Assembly (NCBI GenBank): GCA_039105265.1
Contig: JAPFFF010000013.1
Location: forward strand, 3,348,001 to 3,412,000
Reading direction: 5' to 3'
Length of the DNA stretch: 64,000 nucleotides
DNA from: Tritrichomonas musculus
Taxonomy: Eukaryota > Parabasalia > Tritrichomonadida > Tritrichomonadidae
Shown here piece after piece: positions 48,992-60,300 of this stretch (position 1 is the stretch's first letter; each line of letters opens with the position of its first letter). The notes below the pieces were generated by a model. It was not told the origin of the DNA. It saw nothing but the letters and a program-made list of their open reading frames with translations, and ran no database searches. Made by a program: the position numbers and the translations under genes.

Positions 48992-50233
48992 ATGGGAATT
49001 TGCTCGATTTCTCTTCTTTATGCCTTAGTTATATGCTTGGGATCGATAGTAAACGGCGATGTTGGTGTTTACACTTCTCCTACAGGTCAAAAAATACGCG
49101 AAATTCATCATCTTACAGATACAGATTTTCGATGGAGTTTCTATGGCTCCATTGCATTTTTAGCTGCAGCAGTTGGACCATTTGCCACCAAATTTTTATT
49201 TTATTTATTCAAAGGGAAAAGAAAGAATACAATGTTTGTAATTGCAGTATTTTCACTCTTTTCATGGCTTCTCAATTGCGTTACAAAAGTCAACATTTAC
49301 GGAGGCTGGGTTGCACGTGCACTTTTAGGTGTTTCAATCGGCATGTACAGCTCGATATGTGCATTGTATTTAGTCGAACTTTCACCAGACGGTTATTCCG
49401 GTTTTTACGGTTCATTGAATCAAATTGCGATCTTTTTTGGTCAAGCAATTTTTTCATTCCTTGGACCATTTATGGACTACATGGAATTGAACTACTTAGC
49501 TGCAGCCGTTAGCCTTGTTTTGAGCATTTCAATATGGTTCATTCCAGAGTCTCCTGTAGTAAAATTGAATGGTAATTTGGTTGGTGAAGTGAAACATTCA
49601 ATTTTTCAGAAGAAGTACGTTAAGGGTATAATCATAGGTATTTGCGTTATGTTCTTGCAACAGTTTTCAGGCATCAATGGAATTGTTGCAAATTTGGCCG
49701 ATATCTTCAGAAATGCCGGTTTAGAATTGAATCCAAATTATCAATCTGGCATTTCAATTCTGTCACTTTTTATTTCCAGTTTTATTGGATCTGCGATGGT
49801 TGATAAATGTGGTCGAAAATTTGTGTGGCTTCTTTCATCTTCTTTTTCTTTTGTTGGCTGTTTCATAATGGCTTTGAATGAAAAATTCGAATGGTCAAAT
49901 ATTTTACCTTTGGTTTGTATTTTCGTTTATAATTTTGGGTTTGGTCTAGGTTTGGGTCCAATTCCTTGGTTCATTGTGCTCGAGTTGTTCGATGATGAAG
50001 TTCGTGAGGCTGGAAATACAATTTGTGTCGTTTTCAATTGGATTTTTGCATTTGTTATCGTCATGTCATTCCCTGAAATGAAGAAATCTATGGGGATGTT
50101 CGGCGTGATGATTTTCTTCTCTGTTGTTTGCATTCTTGCTATTTTGTTTGGATTGATTATAATCAAAGATAATAGAAAGGAATTGACTGAAAATGAACAG
50201 GATTATATAGATGAAAAATCTGATTCTGATTAA
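48992..50233 (+). CDS. Sugar porter (MFS) transporter
   Basis: The 413-residue product starts at the first ATG (48992); the longer frame begins with TTG at 48956. About twelve hydrophobic segments are visible. Sugar-porter motifs are clear: IPESPVVKL after segment 6, QQFSGINGI in segment 7, DKCGRKF between 8 and 9, and GPIPWFIVLELF in segment 10. It should carry hexoses across the plasma membrane by facilitated diffusion or proton coupling. Length is somewhat below the usual 450-500 because loops are short. A decayed relative lies at 26425-27115. The stop reads TAAA. Confidence 0.9.
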   Translation: MGICSISLLYALVICLGSIVNGDVGVYTSPTGQKIREIHHLTDTDFRWSFYGSIAFLAAAVGPFATKFLFYLFKGKRKNTMFVIAVFSLFSWLLNCVTKVNIYGGWVARALLGVSIGMYSSICALYLVELSPDGYSGFYGSLNQIAIFFGQAIFSFLGPFMDYMELNYLAAAVSLVLSISIWFIPESPVVKLNGNLVGEVKHSIFQKKYVKGIIIGICVMFLQQFSGINGIVANLADIFRNAGLELNPNYQSGISILSLFISSFIGSAMVDKCGRKFVWLLSSSFSFVGCFIMALNEKFEWSNILPLVCIFVYNFGFGLGLGPIPWFIVLELFDDEVREAGNTICVVFNWIFAFVIVMSFPEMKKSMGMFGVMIFFSVVCILAILFGLIIIKDNRKELTENEQDYIDEKSDSD

Positions 50234-51818
50234 AAAATATTTTATATAAAGTCAATTAAAAAAGTGGTATACATTTAAAAAACCTGTCTACGAAAACTTT
50301 TTTGAGCTATCTAATGGAAATCATAAGGTCTCTTTTTTTATATAAATAATATCAATTTTAGTTTTGGTATATATATAATTCTTTGTATGATTTTCTTATG
50401 TTTTTTTATTATTATAATGTTTATCATATTCGGCATTTTATTACAAATAACAACAGAGAAGTCAATTAACTCATCAAAACGTTAGGTGTTGCCGTCACGA
50501 ATGACTATTTGCAGGCACTTTTATAGCTCTTCTACTCTTTATCTAAGTCGAAGGAGTTTATCTTCAATGAAAAGCAATAGTTGCTTGTCTAGGTGTTCCT
50601 CAATTGTGTTGCCTTCTGTATCAACTGTAATGGCATTGATGTTGGCAAGAAAAAGTTCTGAGCCGATACACTATCTGAAAAAGTTGCATCAATTATTAAA
50701 TTGATACAGAGGAGATCTAATTACTTGATATCAGAAATTTAATTAAACTTTTTGATAAGCTTATGATCGTAATTATATCTCAAACATTTCATAAAAAAGA
50801 AAGAACCGTGGAAACTTCAACGGTTTATTTCGTTATTTTTAAAAAGGCCATTTTTTATGCTCTAAACACATATGATGTTATTTTTTTTTTTTTTATAAGA
50901 TGCAATCAACTCCATAAAATATTTAATTGAAAATTTTACATTTAAAATTGAGAACTTATCGTCATTTTCATATTGAAAATTAAGAGTTTGAATAGCGAAA
51001 AATTGACGGACCAAATCAATAAGAGAAGGATATATAATATATGTTATAAGTTTATAAAAGTAACTATAAAATAATTTCTAATTTTTATGCGTAACGATTT
51101 TTTGTATTTTTCTTTTAACACGAAATATTCATTTTTTCCACACAATTTATAATGGTTCAAAATGGTAGACTGAAAACTGTTTTATATTGATAACCGTTTT
51201 TTAAAATGACCAATGTTTTTTGAATGATGTTCGTTTTTTCATCAGACGAATTCCATTTTCTTTGGTAAAAAATAAGAAATGTCGATTTAAATCTTTATAT
51301 TGCCATCAAATAATGATGGATATCATATTGGGAAAATGTAAAGTATGCTACTTTTCTTGGTAAACGATATTTATTATATTTTTTAATCGAATCTTTTAAA
51401 ACTGATTAAAGCATAGCTCAATTACCGAAGTACTCGAATATTTACTGTATTATTTGAACCAATTATGATTATAATTTGTGTTTTCAATATTATTTATAAT
51501 TATTTATAATATTGAAAATATTTTGAAATATCTTTCTTTAACTTACTTATTGCTAAATTATTCACTATGGTTACCATACCTTTCTATCTCAAAACTAAAG
51601 CTTTTATATATATTTGTTAAATTAATGAATTATTTTAATCAAATGAAAGAAAATCAAAAAAGTTTTTGTTTTAACGCACCAATATGTAATATATTTTATT
51701 ACATTATTGTTTTGAAGTTTCTGATATAAACCCTCTCATAATGATTGAAATAATACTAGATTAAAAAAATGAGAAAAATATTTCATGGTTATTTTAAGAA
51801 ATCTTTGACTTTCCTGAA
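50234..51818. other. Long intergenic region with a coding relic
   Basis: On the minus strand, about 50490-50680, the sequence reads IGSELFLANINAITVDTEGN then TIEEHLDKQLLLFIEDKLL with stops soon after, a decayed coding fragment of unknown family. The remaining 1.1 kb is AT-rich; a few short ORFs (for example 51478-51729) are biased to hydrophobic residues by base composition and not supported. Confidence 0.4.
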
Positions 51819-51893
51819 AGCGATGTGGAACAGTTGGTTTAGTTCGTGAGGCTCATAACCTCAAGGTCGGTGGTTCGAGTCCACTCATCGCTC
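51819..51893 (+). tRNA. tRNA-Met (anticodon CAT)
   Basis: Acceptor AGCGATG (51819-51825) pairs with CATCGCT (51886-51892). The anticodon arm TGAGG-CTCATAA-CCTCA gives CAT. The B box is GGTTCGAGTCC. The A1:T72 pair is seen in eukaryotic initiators, but the anticodon stem lacks the three consecutive G:C pairs and the T loop is elongator-like, so elongator Met is favoured. A T run follows. Confidence 0.9.
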
Positions 51894-51901
51894 TTTTTTT
51901 T
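51894..51901 (+). terminator. RNA polymerase III T-run after tRNA-Met
   Basis: Eight T directly follow the tRNA 3' end. Confidence 0.8.
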
Positions 51902-52880
51902 AAAAAAAAAAAGGTTCATTAATAAAATGTTTATTCATTAATGAATATAAAAATACCTGCAACAAGAGTGCCAAAGTAAATTTTGAAGAAAATTATAGAC
52001 AATGTATTTTGGCCAAAAGTGAGATGAAAAATAATATTAAAAATTCAATTATATGTGTATATTTATTCATAAAAATGAAGTCTCATTTGAAAAACATAAA
52101 CGCGATAATAATAATTCAATATTGTACAGCTATAAACAAGATGTTTTTAGTTTGGAAGATAAATTGAAGAAAAAGTTGAGCATTTTATTATTTTTCCTTG
52201 AATTTCCCAGGAAAAATCTTTTTTTATTGGATGAGCTTTTGGTCTTTTTTCTTTCTTCTCTAAATTTTTTGGAGATATTTTCAAGCATCCGTCAGATGAG
52301 CAAAGAACTACCTTTTTGGATAATGGGGATTCATTGTATAACTTACTTGTAAATGTCATTATGATATCAAATTTTGACTTTATAAAGGAGTTCACTCTTA
52401 AATAATAATTGAAGTCAAAGTGAAGTTACGAAATTATTTCAAAAATAATATAATTTATTACACTGAATACATGTTAAACCAATAAGGGATACGTATTTTT
52501 TTGTTGCTGTAAGATATAGTTGAGATTTAAAATAGAGTTCGACTTAAACTGCTCTTGTTATGTTAATAAAATGAAAGGTCGGCCATGCCAAATATCAATT
52601 CATAACAAGATGCCATAATTTAATGTCATTTTAAAAATAAATTTGCTACATAAATTTAACTTGGAGTAAAACAAGTTTATAGAATTTGAAAACTGAATTA
52701 AAATTTTTGGGAAAGTGAAGATTTCAAAATCTAACGAGAATTGATTAAAAATATTTTTCCATATTGAGAAGATTAACGATTATTTTATATATAAAATTTC
52801 AATGTCATAATTTTAAAATTTTATAAAATTTTACATTTTTTCCAATTTTTCAGTGGTTTATTTTTTTCTCCAGAAAATTT
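51902..52880. other. Intergenic with two competing short ORFs
   Basis: A plus-strand ORF (52053-52352, 99 codons) and a minus-strand ORF (52147-52395, 82 codons) overlap. Neither has a good initiator or recognisable motif, so I leave both unassigned. Confidence 0.4.
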
Positions 52881-52885
52881 TCATT
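52881..52885 (+). promoter_or_regulatory. Initiator TCATT of the HEAT-repeat gene
   Basis: TCATT lies 7 nt before the ATG at 52893. Confidence 0.55.
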
Positions 52886-52892
52886 TTTATAA

Positions 52893-55646
52893 ATGGAAGG
52901 AAAAATTATAGAATATCTGGAGAGTCTTCTTTCTGTGTATAAAGAAGATCCAGAATGGATAAAATTTGGTGAATATCTTCAGAACCAAGAGTTTTCTGAA
53001 GGTCTTTTTAATATTATTCGAAATCCTGATTATGGTGCATCAAGAATACTAGCTCTTTCAGCTCTAAAACAATTTGTAGTGCAAATTCCCAATCAAGCGA
53101 TTGAACTTTTTTTACCTTTATTAAATGATAATGATAGCCGAATTCAATCTTTAATAGCATATTTAATTGCACGTTCAAGCGATTCTACATATTTAAGCGA
53201 GACAGCTTTTCCGCTTCTTATATCACAAATACAAAATCCAGAAGAGCAAGGCAACCTTATAAAAGGGATTATTTTATGCGCTTATGAATACGTTAAAAGA
53301 TGTAAAGCGAGGAATCAAAATATTTTAGAATTCCTAGTTAAAACGTCATTAGTTAATAAAAATATTCCCATTAAAATAAGGAAGATGGCATTAGAAGCCA
53401 TTATTAGGCAAATTCAATATTGTTTTTACAAGGATGAAACATCACCCATTTTTCAAAATGATTTCAATTCATTTTTGGCACTTTTTAATTCAATTCCAAC
53501 TGATGATGACAATCTTCCATTATTTGAATACATGCTCACCTTTATCTCAAGCCACCAAAATCTTGTTAGTGTTGAAATTGTTCAAAAGAAACTTGAAGAA
53601 CTTTTCCGTATTTTTGTTGAAAAAGAATGCCCGCTTCGGCACGATGATTACATCAAGTCCACAGTTCTGTATACATTAATTGAAGTTATCTTCAGGTTTA
53701 GAATACCTATTCCTTTTCCAATGATATTTCGTATGTTAACGTATCACGACGATCATCTTATGAACATTGGGAATAACATCAACGATTTTTTCGCAGGTTT
53801 CATCATTGAAAGCGACAACAACATTGAATGTGAAAATGACACTGAAAAAGAAGAAGAAGTTTCAGATTATATAGAATATGAAATTCAAAATTTGTTTGAT
53901 CAAGCTTGTTCAATTAATGATGTTCATTATAAAATTAGAATGCATACTTCTAATATGCATTCACCTGAATATATCAAAGATGTAATTTGTTTTTGCTACG
54001 AAATTATTAATCGTTCACCGAATGAAAATTTGGCAATTATTCAGCTTTTCAAAAGTCTTCCTTTAACAATTCCAATCATTTTTGATCCTACGGCATTTAA
54101 TTGTTATGAAAATTATGTCCTTTCATATTCGCTTTTGTCTTTTTGTTTTAAAAGAATTCCAAATGGCAGAGACGAAGAGAAACCATTTTTATTGTTTGCT
54201 ATGAATAACTTCAAAAGTTTTGCTGAAGTTTGTTTGGCAAATGATGTTAATCCTGCCCTCATTTTGTCTATTTTCGATCTAACAAGTCATGCACCGCGTG
54301 GATTCATTAGTCAAGCCAATCAGACGATAGAAATTTATTCTGATTCATTAAAGAAAACGATTGGGATCGTTCTCAATACTCTTAGTAACATTGACGATAG
54401 AATTGAACTAGTGAAAAAAATCAGAGAATATTTATATTATTTTGAAGATGAAAATAAGTGTAATATTATGTTGGAAGAGAATAATGCTGTTAAAAGTTTG
54501 GCAAGTAATAGTGTTTTCAAATTGCCAATTCCAATCATAGAAGCATTCAAGAAGGACTCATTCAACTTCTTTGGATTTTTGAAAATGAGTTTGTCTGAAA
54601 ATAAATCTTATTTTGACGTTTTTTATCGTCTCTGCAAAATTTGCCGATTTTTTGCTGGAGGAAACATTTGTCATTTGATCAATAGAAATGTCGGACAACC
54701 GCTTGTTAATATTAATGAATACAATTTATTCTTCCCTGAAGTTTGCCAATGCGTTTTGGAAGTATTTAACGAGTTCCCATTTGATAATAAAGATTTCGAA
54801 GAAGATCAATTATCGGTAAATTGCTGTTTCGCATTGCTTTCTTATGCTTTATGCAACATCCAATGTCAAGATAACCCTGGCTATTTAAGCCTGATTGATA
54901 AGATATATCAATTGTTTTGTAAGGTCTATCCCAAGAATATTATTGAACCTAAATTACTTGAGCCAACTTTAAGAGTTTTCATTAAAAATGGAAAAATTGA
55001 TAAATTGGTTGAGATTTGCGATTTCTTCATCAATCACTGCGATGTTATCTTAATTAATGATTTTCAATATGAACTTGCTTTCATACTAATGAATGGAAAT
55101 ATTTATTCTCTTCAATGTATTCAAAATCTTTCAAAATCTCTTCTTCTCCTTTTTGTAAATGACATTGATTCAAAAATATCTGAAAGTGTTCTTATTGTTT
55201 TCGCTCGAGTTGCTTTGTTCAATAAAAAATTGTATCAAATGCTTTTAGGGCCAAATTATATTCCATTCCTTAAAAAGGCTTATAATAATATTGTAAAAAA
55301 ATTCAAAGGTTTGAATGAATCTGAGCAAAGAATTATTTTTGCCTTTTTTGCTTTGTTCAGCGAAGATGATCAAATTCGCCCGCGCATACAATTACTTTTG
55401 GTCAAAATGGTTGAATATTTAAATGATGTGTTCGATAAGTCTGAAACATTTGTTAATCCAACTTCAATAACTTCCGCTCGATCCTTCTTTCTTGAAGACT
55501 TGTTCTATGATGATCAGCAATATTTATTGCATCCTTTAATTTCATCAAGTGTATGTCAATTGATACAGGAAATAATGGCGGGTGTTGAAAAACCAGAACT
55601 TTTAAGGTATTTAGAAAACTTTATTAATAAATATCCTTACTTATAA
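52893..55646 (+). CDS. HEAT-repeat protein, possibly karyopherin/importin-beta-like
   Basis: A 917-residue all-helical solenoid. The N-terminal repeats (ASRILALSALKQFVVQIPNQ, LLNDNDSRIQSLIAYLIAR, IRKMALEAIIRQIQY) look like HEAT repeats of importin-beta/transportin proteins. An acidic loop sits near residue 310 (ENDTEKEEEVSDYIEYE), a feature of karyopherins. Length is right for the family (850-1100). It may carry cargo through nuclear pores, but no diagnostic Ran-binding motif can be assigned, so other HEAT scaffolds are possible. The stop TAA is followed by T. Confidence 0.6.
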   Translation: MEGKIIEYLESLLSVYKEDPEWIKFGEYLQNQEFSEGLFNIIRNPDYGASRILALSALKQFVVQIPNQAIELFLPLLNDNDSRIQSLIAYLIARSSDSTYLSETAFPLLISQIQNPEEQGNLIKGIILCAYEYVKRCKARNQNILEFLVKTSLVNKNIPIKIRKMALEAIIRQIQYCFYKDETSPIFQNDFNSFLALFNSIPTDDDNLPLFEYMLTFISSHQNLVSVEIVQKKLEELFRIFVEKECPLRHDDYIKSTVLYTLIEVIFRFRIPIPFPMIFRMLTYHDDHLMNIGNNINDFFAGFIIESDNNIECENDTEKEEEVSDYIEYEIQNLFDQACSINDVHYKIRMHTSNMHSPEYIKDVICFCYEIINRSPNENLAIIQLFKSLPLTIPIIFDPTAFNCYENYVLSYSLLSFCFKRIPNGRDEEKPFLLFAMNNFKSFAEVCLANDVNPALILSIFDLTSHAPRGFISQANQTIEIYSDSLKKTIGIVLNTLSNIDDRIELVKKIREYLYYFEDENKCNIMLEENNAVKSLASNSVFKLPIPIIEAFKKDSFNFFGFLKMSLSENKSYFDVFYRLCKICRFFAGGNICHLINRNVGQPLVNINEYNLFFPEVCQCVLEVFNEFPFDNKDFEEDQLSVNCCFALLSYALCNIQCQDNPGYLSLIDKIYQLFCKVYPKNIIEPKLLEPTLRVFIKNGKIDKLVEICDFFINHCDVILINDFQYELAFILMNGNIYSLQCIQNLSKSLLLLFVNDIDSKISESVLIVFARVALFNKKLYQMLLGPNYIPFLKKAYNNIVKKFKGLNESEQRIIFAFFALFSEDDQIRPRIQLLLVKMVEYLNDVFDKSETFVNPTSITSARSFFLEDLFYDDQQYLLHPLISSSVCQLIQEIMAGVEKPELLRYLENFINKYPYL

Positions 55647-55765
55647 TATCTTTTATTTATTATTGATTAAGATATTCGTTCTTTTAAATCGGCCAAATAT
55701 CAATTGAAAAAGTCTGTTGAAATGAATCTTTTCAATTTTTCAAAATTAATTATACTTATTAATTT

Positions 55766-56576
55766 TTAAGGTAAAAATGTCATACGTTACGCAACCGCTT
55801 TTATTTTTTGACACTATTTATTGTGACATGTTAAGTAAAATCATTTTCGTGTTTTTCATTAAAGAATACATTTTTTATTAACAAATACTTTTAATTCCAC
55901 TCCCAAAAAAGCCCAATTTGTTTTGATTTCACTGAATTTGCTGATTATGTGGACATAAATCAATTTAGTATTTTATATTTTCAAATTATATCTCAACAAA
56001 AAAAAATTTGTTATATTATTGATGGGGATAAATTGGTAAGGAGTTTTCATCGCACATATGACAAAATTTTTCTTTGTTTACAGTTTTTTACAAATAATAT
56101 TATTTTAATATTACGAAAACGATAAAAGAATTAACTTTAATGGCAAAGTCGCATTTTTCATAGAAATAAAATCAATATTTTATAAGAAGAAACGAATCTT
56201 ATCAAATTCTTTGTAAATTTATTTTTCCATTACTACCTTTTTTTATAATTCAGTAAAATTTTTGAGATAATTATTGATATTATATTTTGAAATTAAATAT
56301 AAATTACATAATCTTTCTCTTCTTTATAATAATTCGAATATAAATCTAAAACCTTTTTTGGTTCAGATATTAATTGAAAAAGTTAATATGCCAAATTTAT
56401 AATTGATAAATTCAATTATAAAATTTTTATTTTAAATTGAATATAAAAATATTTTATAAAGTTCAGAAATTCAAATCTGACATATATTGAAATTTAAACT
56501 TTTTCTGGAAAGGTGATTTTCTTAAATATTTAACGTACTCTTTCTCAATTTTTAACGTATTGCATTTTTACCTTAA
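55766..56576. mobile_element. TTAA-flanked MITE
   Basis: Inverted ends GGTAAAAATGTCATACGTTA (55770-55789) and the complement of GGTAAAAATGCAATACGTTA (56553-56572) match at 18 of 20 positions. TTAA stands directly outside both ends (55766-55769, 56573-56576), the duplication made by piggyBac and Kolobok transposases. The 803-bp interior is AT-rich without ORF. A second TAACGTA near 56531 repeats part of the right end. Confidence 0.7.
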
Positions 56577-57207
56577 AATAAATAAAAATGGGGAATACTT
56601 AATTCCAAAATTTGTAAAAATTATCAATATTTGACATTATATTCATCCAAAATCAAAAAGTATAGATATTCACCTGGATTTAACATTTGATTTCAAATTT
56701 ACTAATTTAACTTTTTTTTGTGAGCTCATGGTTCTATGCAAAAGTCTCATACTTTTTTTTTCTGAATAACGTCAATAAAATGAGTAACTTACGGCAAAAA
56801 ATTTTAATCAACTTTTTTCATAATATAAAAAAAGAATATTATCATAAATTTTGAAATTTTGTTTATTTATAGCTTGGTTCATTATTTTGCTCCTTATTTT
56901 TTTTTAAAAAAAAAAAAAAAAAAAAAAAGGTCACTGAAGATTCTTCTAAAATCTTGAAAAAATTCAAAAAGAAAGTGGTTCCATTTTTATTTTACGATTT
57001 TTATTGTAATTACGAATTGCGATTCCTGTAAACACTGATTTTAAAAAGGATTTTTTCCTTGAATGGTATTGAGATGATAAAATAGAGTTTATTTGATCAA
57101 ACCATTTCATCGATTTTTCTTTAGAAGACATCCGAAATAAAAAGCATTTATCTAATGAAGATTTTAAATGCTTTGTTAGCAGAAAAACTGTTATTTTTTC
57201 TGAATGA
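56577..57207. other. Intergenic
   Basis: AT-rich with a T9-A23 stretch near 56897-56928. No gene seen. Homology with the 3' flank of copy A starts at about 57208. Confidence 0.5.
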
Positions 57208-57350
57208 GCTTTACCTACTTTTATTATAATTGTGTCTGTTATTTTTTAAAAAAAAATTACAAATCATAAATTAAAAATTTTTTTTTATTTATTTATACAT
57301 GTTATTAATTCTACATCTATTTTCTAATAATTCTATTTAATCTATGAAAT

Positions 57351-60300
57351 TTATTCGTTATCGTGTTCCTTAAGTTTCTTGACTTCGTATTTAAGGCATT
57401 TGAGATCATTCTTTAGCCTTTCATTTTCAACTTTCAAAACTTCAACTGAATCAGAGTGGGCATATTTCATTTTGCTTTCGTCTTGAACTTTTGTTGGTGT
57501 TGCATTCAACTTCCTCATTTCATCACGAAGGCTCTGGATTTCTGATCTCAAAACATTATTTTCTTCTCTCAATTGGTTGATTGAATTTGCTGATGGTTCA
57601 GCTGTTGCTGGTGCTGCCGTGTTTGCACTCTTCGTCGACTTCTTTGGCTTTGGCGCCTCAGCTGCTGGCTGAGCTTGCTGCTCTAGTGCTGCCTCCTTGA
57701 GTTTCTTGACTTCATATTTCATGCACTTCATTTCGGTCTTCATTGTATCGTTGTCTGCTGCAAGTTTGTCAACTCTTGTTGTCAGTTTCTTGACTGATTT
57801 GGACGACTTGGATTCCGATTCTTCAGCTTTGCTGTCAGCTGCGCCACTTGGCGATGCTGAAACTTTTTGTTGAGCTGGAGCAGATTGAGAAACTGGATTT
57901 GACTCCAATTGCTGAATCGACTCCTTCAATTTCTTGACTTCGTATTTGAGGCATTTGATGTCGCCGTTGATGTGCTCGTTGTCTGTGACAATTTGGTCGA
58001 CTTTGTCGCTTGTCTCATTTGCTTTCTTCGAAACCTTCTTGAACTTGGAGTTGGCGTCGTCGGCCTTCTGGCTTGCCTGATCGACGCGATTGACAAGATC
58101 GTCTGGAATTTGAGCCGGAGCAGCGCGCTCTTGGACTGGTTCTGGTTGAGGTGCATCCTTCAACTTGTTGAGTTCGTCTCTCAATTCATCAACTTCTGCT
58201 TTCATCTGGTCAACTTTGTCGCTTGCATCGAGAGCTTTCTTAGCGACTTTTCTGAGTTTGGAGTTTGTGTCATCGGCTTTTGTGCTTGCTTCGTTTGCGT
58301 TGCTTTGTGCATTATCAACACGCCTGACAATGTCTGTCGCTTTGATTGCCGGCGCGCTCTTGAGCATGTCAACATCGTCTCTGAGATACTTGATCTCTTT
58401 GTCGTAGTTTTCTGTCTTTGACAAAAGATCGTTGAATTTGGATTCAACTTCATCAGCTCTCTCAACAGCTCTGTTGACTTTGGATGCTGATTCATTGGCC
58501 TTCTCACTAGCATCGGCTGATTTCTTTTCTGCGTTCTCAACACGTTGGGCAATGTCGGATGGAATTGCCCCTAAAATGCTGTATGCACTACGTAATTTCT
58601 TGACTTCATATTTGAGGCATTTGATATCGCAGCAAATCTTGTCTTGTGCTGAGATCAAACTGTCAGCCTTTTCATTGGCTTCAATGCAGCTGTGTTGTGA
58701 ATAGTTGGCTTTCTCCATGGCTTCATCAGCCCTTGTTTGTGCATCGTTTGAGCTTTGAATTGCTTCTTGAGCAGTTGTGGCTGCAGCTGTAGCTTTCTCT
58801 GTGGCTGAATCTGACGTTTCTTGGGCTTTGTTAACGCGTTCTTCAAGGTCAGCTGGAATTACTGGGACTTCGCGTTCTGAGACTGGTGTTGGGACTGGCG
58901 CTGGTGCTTGCTTGAGCTTCTTGACTTCGTATTTGAGTGATTTGACATCGAATTTCAATGCTTCATTGTCATCAACGAGTTGGTCAATTTTATCGCTGAC
59001 TTCAGATGTCTTGGATTCAAGTGGAGTAGAATCGAATGGTTCTGGTGCTGGAACATTCTTGAGTTGTTCAACTTCATTGTTAAGTGATTGAATCTTATCT
59101 TCAAGTGGAGAGGCATCAAATGGTTCTGGTGCTGGAGCATTCTTGAGATCATCAATTTCATCACTGAGTGATTGTATCTTTTCTTCAAGTGGTGTTGCAT
59201 CGAATGGTTCTGGTGCTGGAACATTCTTCAGTTTCTCAATTTCGTCATTGAGTGATTGAATTCTAGCTTCAAGAGGAGCGGCGTTGAATGGTTCTGGTGC
59301 TGGAACATTCTTGAGTTTCTCAATTTCATCACTGAGTGATTGTATCTTTTCTTCAAGTGGTGTTGCATCGAATGGTTCTGGTGCTGGAACATTCTTCAGT
59401 TTCTCAATTTCGTCATTGAGTGAATGAATTTCTGTTTCAAGTGGTGTTGCATCGAATGGTTCTGGTGCTGGAACATTCTTGAGCTTCTCAATTTCGTCAT
59501 TGAGTGATTGAATTCTAGCTTCAAGCGGAGCTGCGTTGAATGGTTCTGGTGCTGGAACATTCTTGAGCTTCTCGATTTCGTCATTGAGTGATTGAATTCT
59601 AGCTTCAAGCGGAGCGGCGTTGAATGGTTCTGGTGCTGGAACATTCTTCAATTTCTCAATTTCGTCATTGAGTGATTGAATTCTAGCTTCAAGAGGAGCG
59701 GCGTTGAATGGTTCTGGTGCTGGATCATTCTTGAGCTTCTCGATTTCGTCATTGAGTGAATGAATTTCTGTTTCAAGTGGTGTTGCATCGAATGGTTCTG
59801 GTGCTGGAACATTCTTCAGTTTCTCAATTTCGTCATTGAGTGATTGAATTCTAGCTTCAAGAGGAGCGGCGTTGAATGGTTCTGGTGCTGGAACATTCTT
59901 GAGCTTCTCAATTTCGTCATTGAGTGATTGAATTCTAGCTTCAAGCGGAGCGGCGTTGAATGGTTCTGGTGCTGGAACATTCTTGAGCTTCTCGATTTCG
60001 TCATTGAGTGAATGAATTTCTGTTTCAAGTGGTGTTGCATCGAATGGTTCTGGTGCTGGAACATTCTTGAGCTTCTCAATTTCGTCATTGAGTGATTGAA
60101 TTCTAGCTTCAAGCGGAGCGGCGTTGAATGGTTCTGGTGCTGGAACATTCTTGAGCTTCTCGATTTCGTCATTGAGTGAATGAATTTCTGTTTCAAGTGG
60201 AGTAGCATCGAATGGTTCTGGTGCTGGAACATTCTTGAGCTTCTCAATTTCGTCATTGAGTGATTGAATTCTAGCTTCAAGAGGAGCGGCGTTGAATGGT

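Noticed and set aside
51478-51729. 83-codon hydrophobic ORF
   Set aside because: Phe/Ile/Leu/Tyr-rich composition is expected of AT-rich random sequence, and no initiator lies near.
51819-51893. Initiator identity for tRNA-Met
   Set aside because: Only the A1:T72 pair supports it; the anticodon stem and T loop look elongator-like.
57909-58421. Long plus-strand ORFs antisense to copy B (also 43668-44180 antisense to copy A)
   Set aside because: They are shadows of the coiled-coil coding sequence; both paralogs show the same antisense frame because the sense sequence is conserved.
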